Below, in pieces: positions 60,072-64,000 of a DNA stretch of 64,000 nt (the first letter of the stretch is position 1; each line of letters opens with the position of its first letter). Position numbers and translations under genes: made by a program. Source of the stretch: Triticum aestivum (lineage: Eukaryota > Streptophyta > Magnoliopsida > Poales > Poaceae); assembly GCF_018294505.1 (NCBI RefSeq), contig NC_057808.1:353201114-353265113 (forward strand), given 5' to 3'. The notes under the pieces are model-generated. The model was not told where the DNA came from. It was given only the letters and a program-made list of their open reading frames with translations, and searched no databases.

Positions 60072-61217
60072 TGTCGGAGTAAATGGCCTCGGGTAGCAAC
60101 ACCGACTACCCCTGGCTCTTCAGAAAAATTATCAGGCCTTTGGGCCTTCAATCACTCCAAGCACTTGGGCCGCCTTCTCTGGCCGGCTACCACTAAAGCC
60201 GACTCCCGGAAGGTGACCCAGCCTCACCGACTCCTCCCCAGGACGACTACAGGGTGGCCGACTCCAAGAAGCCGGCCAAGAAGGACGCCGACTCCTAGGA
60301 GCCGGCCAAGACCACAACCACTCCTACATAACGGCGACGTGACGGGGTGTAGCCTCAGTGCGGCCCACGACCCCCGAAGCCCGAGGCGGGCATGGCTACA
60401 GGAGGCCGTACGGGATGGACGTCTCCCGTGTGGCTCGTCACTGTAGCCACGCTAGCCTCAACGTCATCCACGACCCACTCCTGTACGGCCCAAGGACTGC
60501 GGGCCCCTTCAGCCAGAGAGAGGCGTAAAGGCGGCCCGGCCTTTCCTAGTCGGCCAAGAGTATAGCCGGCCTCCAGAGGCCGGCTACTCCCTTCCTCAAA
60601 GCAGGAGCCCCATTAAGGAGACAAGACGAGGTAAGGCTACAGTGATAGCCCCCGAGGCGGACCACTGTAGCCACGCTTACCTCGACAAAGCCCTCATCAT
60701 CAGAGGCGTGGCTACAGTAAGCAGCCGCCGACAAGACCCTAGGCGGTGGGGCCGGCCTGTCGACCAAGTAGCCGGCAGCCGGCAGGACCCACCAGCCGGC
60801 GGAGAAGCCGGCGAGCGTAGACACTGACGGCTGGGACCAGCTCCCAGTTGGGTTACCATTGTACCCCCGGGGGGTAGGCCTATATAAACCCCCCGGAGCA
60901 CCCATGCAAAGGGTTCGCACCCACGCATAGCACACACACCATAGATAGAGAGAAGCAGGAGCTAGCCTTGTTCTTCTTCTCCCTTGATCTCAACAGCTCT
61001 AGGAGCGATTGTAGCTACCCTTTATCGATCTAGTGATCATGCGGAGACCCCGCAGAGCAGGACTAGGGGTGTTATCTCCTCGGAGAGCCCCGAACCTGGG
61101 TAAGATTCGCCGGCGTGCATGTCTTCGCCTCATCCCGTTTCCGGGCACCGGCGACGTTTTATTGGCTCCCACAATGATAAGCCATCCCTTGGCATATGTC
61201 GCACCTACCACCCGACA
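60072..61217 (+). repeat. 3' LTR of element D
   Basis: This 1146-bp LTR is equal in length to the 5' LTR with about 20 differences by eye. It ends cctaccacccgaca and is followed by the CGCTT duplication at 61218-61222. Confidence 0.93.
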
Positions 61218-62782
61218 CGCTTGTTACCGTTCGCGATGCTGACGGCTGTGGAGTAGTCGACCAGCCAGTCCTCCGGCTTCATGGAGCCGGTGTATTTGGG
61301 CATGTCTCTCGGGAGCGTGAACCCTTTGGGGAAGGGCTCATCTCGAATGTGGGGGCCAAAACAAGGCAGACCCAGCTCATCTTCTTCTTCTAGCGCCAGG
61401 GATCGGTTGAGACGGTCGATCCGGTGGTGGGCATCGTTCTCTCCGACTCCTTCTCGGCGGCCAAGGCGGTCCCCGAGTGTCGGGTGCTCAACAGGCAGCG
61501 GGGAGACGCGCCTTTCCCTATGAGGGAGAGGAGGCGGACAGTCATCCCGTCGTTCCACTGCTCTTGGGCGGCCGTCTTGGTCATGCTCGATGGTGAGGCG
61601 AGTCCGGCTGCGGCTGGCAGCCGGCTCCTTGTCTCTTCTTCCGCGTACGCCACCAGTCGGCGTCCGGGATGTCGCGCCTTGATCTCGGCGGGGATGTGGA
61701 TCGTCATTTTTCCGGTTGGGCGCTTCAGTGCGGCAGCCGGCCTCGTGCTGCTCAGCAGCCGCGTCGAGGAGTCGCTGGACGCGCTCCGCCATCTGGCGAC
61801 GCTCTTCGCCCTCGAACTTGTCCAGCTCTTCTGCTGCCGCCTGGGCAGCTCGTATGTTTTCCGCGGGCGTGGCGTAGACGGGGTGATCTGCCCCGAACTG
61901 GCTGGCGATGGCCACGCCGCGTTGCTGGACCGTGCCGATGAGGCTAGGCCCACCAGGAGCCGGCGTGCCACCCACAACGTGGTCCATCTCGCGCTGGTAG
62001 GCCTCCGATAGGCGTCTCATGTTGGCCAGCTTCTTGGCGCTCTCGACAAGCTGGGCGTGGCGTGCTTCCAGCATCTCGGCGTCGACATCTTCTGGAATGG
62101 GCGCCGTCAGGTCTTGCAGTGCCGCATCGAGCGGGTCATGAGCACCTCCGCCGGAGTGCTCGCTGTGGCCGATGACAAGCACCTCCATGACGGTGCTTCC
62201 GCCGCTCTCCGCGCGAGGAAGCGGCTCGTCGTAGACCACCACGTTGGTGGGGAACGCGTCAAGCGACGCAGTGTCGGAGTCGACCAACATCGGGTCGGTG
62301 GAGCCAACAGATTCCAAGTCCACAGCAGGCTCCCTGGTGACGTGGAGCTGATCAAGGAGGCTCGCGAGGCGGCTCTCAGGGCCTTTGGTGCCCGCATCAG
62401 ACGCGGGCTCGTCGGAGAGGCGAACCTCGCCAACAAGATCGGCGAGGCAGCTCGCTGCGCAGGCGACCTCCGCGCCATGCAGCGCATCGACGCAGACTCC
62501 GTCCGGCGTGCCGGGCTGGCTGTGCTCGCCAGGGAGGAACAGGGTTCCCGTCCAGAACAGGTCTCCGGACGATGGTGCACCTCGCCCCACGGTGGGCGCC
62601 AAATGTCGGGGGTTGGGTGCGACATATGCCAATGGATGGCTTATCATGGTGGGGGCGAGTAGAACGTCGCCGGTGCCTGGAAGCGGGATGAGGCGTAGAC
62701 ACGAACACCAGCGCACTTTACCCTGGTTCGGGGCTCTCCTAGGAGATAACACCCCTAGTCCTGCTCTACGGGGTCTCCGCAT
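61218..62782 (-). pseudogene. Host gag-protease, N-terminal part (split by D)
   Basis: This minus-strand frame starts at ATG 62782-62780, 178 nt inside the host 5' LTR, as in D. It stays open through the primer-binding site to the insertion point of D, after the motif STAVSIANGNKR. It aligns with D over its whole length (MRRPRRAGLGVLSPRRAPN at the start, DRLGRREGVGENDA later). The gene continues at 47111 on the far side of D. Confidence 0.85.
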
Positions 62783-63779
62783 GATCACTAAGGCACTAGT
62801 GAGTACAATGGTGCTCCTCGAGCTGTTTGCTAGAGGTGGAAGAAAGCAAGGCTAGCTCTCTCCTTTCTCTATGGGTGAGTCTAGTTCTAACAGGTTGGGA
62901 ACCCTTTGCATGGGTGCCCTGGGGGGTTTATATAGGCCTACCCCACAGGGGTACATTAGTAATCTTGCCGGGTGCAGGATCCGGCTGTCGGTGTCTCTGA
63001 TCTCCGGCTTCTCCGCCAGCTGCTGGGGCCCGCCGCCTGGTGGGCACCGCCGACTGGTCAGGTACGGGGCCGACAGGCCGCTCCCGCCGTTTGCGGGTCT
63101 GGCCGGCTGCTGATCACTGTAGCTGTGATGGTAATGACGCAAGCTTGGTCGGGGGAGCGTGGCTACAGTCCCGCCGCCTGGCGGGCAATCACTATAGCCA
63201 CACCGTGTCTTGTCTGGTTAATGGCGCGCGGGCCTCGAGGGAGGAAAGGGCCGCCAGCTGGAACCCGGCTTCCCTCCGGTCCGGCTGGTCCTGCTTCCTC
63301 CGCCTTCTCGGCTCTCACTGCCTGGCAGGGCCCGCTGCCTGCGGGCCATACCGACAAGCCGTCATGGGGACAGGCTCCGTCCGTCAGGAGTGACGTCAAG
63401 GGGGGAGTGGCAACAGTGCCGCGCCGTGCGGAGATCTCCGCCTGTACGGGGCACTGTGGCCACGCCCGACCCTGGATTTTGGGAGGGATGGGCTACACTG
63501 TAGCCCTCCCTGTCTCGTCTTTCTTGATGAGGGTGGAGACTTTGTGGGCGCCACGGGCCGACTGCTAGGGGTCGGCTTCTCTGGAAGCCGCCCACTAGGA
63601 GTCGGCTTGTCTCGATGCCGGCTTCTGGAACTCGGCCGTCTACGGGCAGCCGGCTATTCCTCCAGCCGGCCACCAGAAGGCGGCACTTCATCTTGATTCC
63701 TTGAGGGGCGCAGCCAGCCCCGATGTCTTGAAAGGTTCTGGGTCTCGGGTGAGCCTACCCGTGGCCCATTACTCCGACA
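62604..63779 (-). repeat. 5' LTR of the host Tat element
   Basis: This 1176-bp LTR in minus orientation is flanked inside by the complement of the primer-binding site (ccccacggtgggcgcca) and outside by GCCAT. A TATA element in reverse (tttatata) is at 62937-62944. Confidence 0.92.
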
Positions 63780-63784
63780 GCCAT

Positions 63785-64000
63785 ACATCATATATTAAGT
63801 AGGCGGGGAGGCTTTGGGACAAGCGCCAAGAATGAAAAAGTCTCTAAATGAACCTCCTTCACTTCAAGGAAACAACAACCTTTTTAGAGGATGAGGGGAC
63901 GCATGTGATAGTGGCACCTCCCTGTCGTAGAGGCGTGTGTTTTGGATATCTACGACGATCTCGTCGGCCACCTTGTCGGAGTGGAGGGTCCCGATGTTGG
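63785..64000. other. Right flank of the nested block
   Basis: This sequence was contiguous with the bases before 14099 prior to the insertion. It is neither LTR nor part of a recognised gene. The last 60 bases (tacgacgatctcgtcggcc, ccttgtcggagtggagg) look GC-balanced and could belong to a gene or repeat continuing beyond the window. Confidence 0.4.

Larger units (their letters stand above)
47112..61217 (+). mobile_element. Insertion D: Tat-type Ty3/gypsy retrotransposon with antisense gene
   Basis: A complete 14,106-bp element (including the 485-N gap) has LTRs of 1146 bp each, ends TGTCGG...CCCGACA, and a perfect target duplication CGCTT (47107-47111 and 61218-61222). Plus-strand order is 5' LTR, primer-binding site, gag-protease, TAG, pol, spacer, then an antisense gene (59232 to 55459 on the minus strand), polypurine tract and 3' LTR. 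LTRs differ at about 20 positions (about 1.7%). It inserted in opposite orientation into the gag gene of the host element, which is a relative with similar proteins and related LTR ends. Confidence 0.95.
14099..63779 (-). mobile_element. Host Tat-type Ty3/gypsy retrotransposon, split by four insertions
   Basis: This minus-strand element spans 49,681 bp. Both termini read TGTCGG...CCGACA, and a perfect 5-bp target duplication GCCAT lies outside (14094-14098 and 63780-63784). After removing insertions A-D about 14 kb remain. In element order these are the 5' LTR (62604-63779), gag-protease (62782 down to 45460, interrupted by D), pol (45459-42042), a spacer with solo LTR C, a plus-strand antisense gene (15851-39614, interrupted by A and B), a polypurine tract and the 3' LTR (14099-15265). 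The double RNase H and the antisense gene point to the Tat lineage. Both sense and antisense genes carry stops and frameshifts, so the copy is dead. The two LTRs differ at roughly 46 positions by my count. Confidence 0.93.

Noticed and set aside
57805..60082. Frames reading across the N run
   Set aside because: The unknown bases contribute no evidence; only the part up to about 59315 can be judged.

Overview
The window is nuclear plant DNA from a Triticeae grass (wheat, goatgrass or a close relative). The evidence is intron-containing genes with GT-AG splice sites, Copia LTRs of the Angela/BARE-1/WIS group, Stowaway and Tourist MITEs with TA and TAA target duplications, and Ty3/gypsy elements that carry a long antisense gene. 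Family names come from recognition and were not checked against a database. One run of 485 Ns (59316-59800) is an assembly gap.

The left part (1-14098) is a gene island. A 1-aminocyclopropane-1-carboxylate oxidase gene (1703-2779, two exons, 319 aa) is complete with its TATA box and a poly(A) signal. About 3.8 kb of MITEs, degenerate AT-rich repeats and a purine tract follow. Next is a complete nine-exon gene for a P5-type protein disulfide isomerase (6692-12049, 440 aa), with two WCGHCK thioredoxin active sites, an NDEL ER-retention tail and one GC-AG intron. Its introns hold a Stowaway MITE and other small insertions.

The rest (14099-63779, 49.7 kb) is one nested transposon block, bounded by a single perfect 5-bp target duplication (GCCAT at 14094-14098 and 63780-63784). 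The host element is a minus-strand Ty3/gypsy element of the Tat type. Four later insertions split it: (A) a minus-strand Angela/BARE-like Copia element (17167-25822); (B) a plus-strand Angela/BARE-like Copia element (25937-37099, TSD GTTTC); (C) a minus-strand Angela-like solo LTR (39865-41594, TSD TCAAG); and (D) a plus-strand relative of the host element itself (47112-61217, TSD CGCTT). LTR differences counted by eye are about 4% for the host and about 1-1.7% for A, B and D, which agrees with the nesting order.

The two Tat elements are the most informative part. Both carry gag-protease and pol on the sense strand and a large multi-exon gene on the antisense strand. In D the six predicted antisense exons join in one frame of 1051 codons with matching phases. 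The same splice sites can be recognised in the decayed host copy. Both copies also share an in-frame TAG between protease and reverse transcriptase, a gag frame that opens inside the LTR, and a hairpin-bearing cassette in two introns of the antisense gene.
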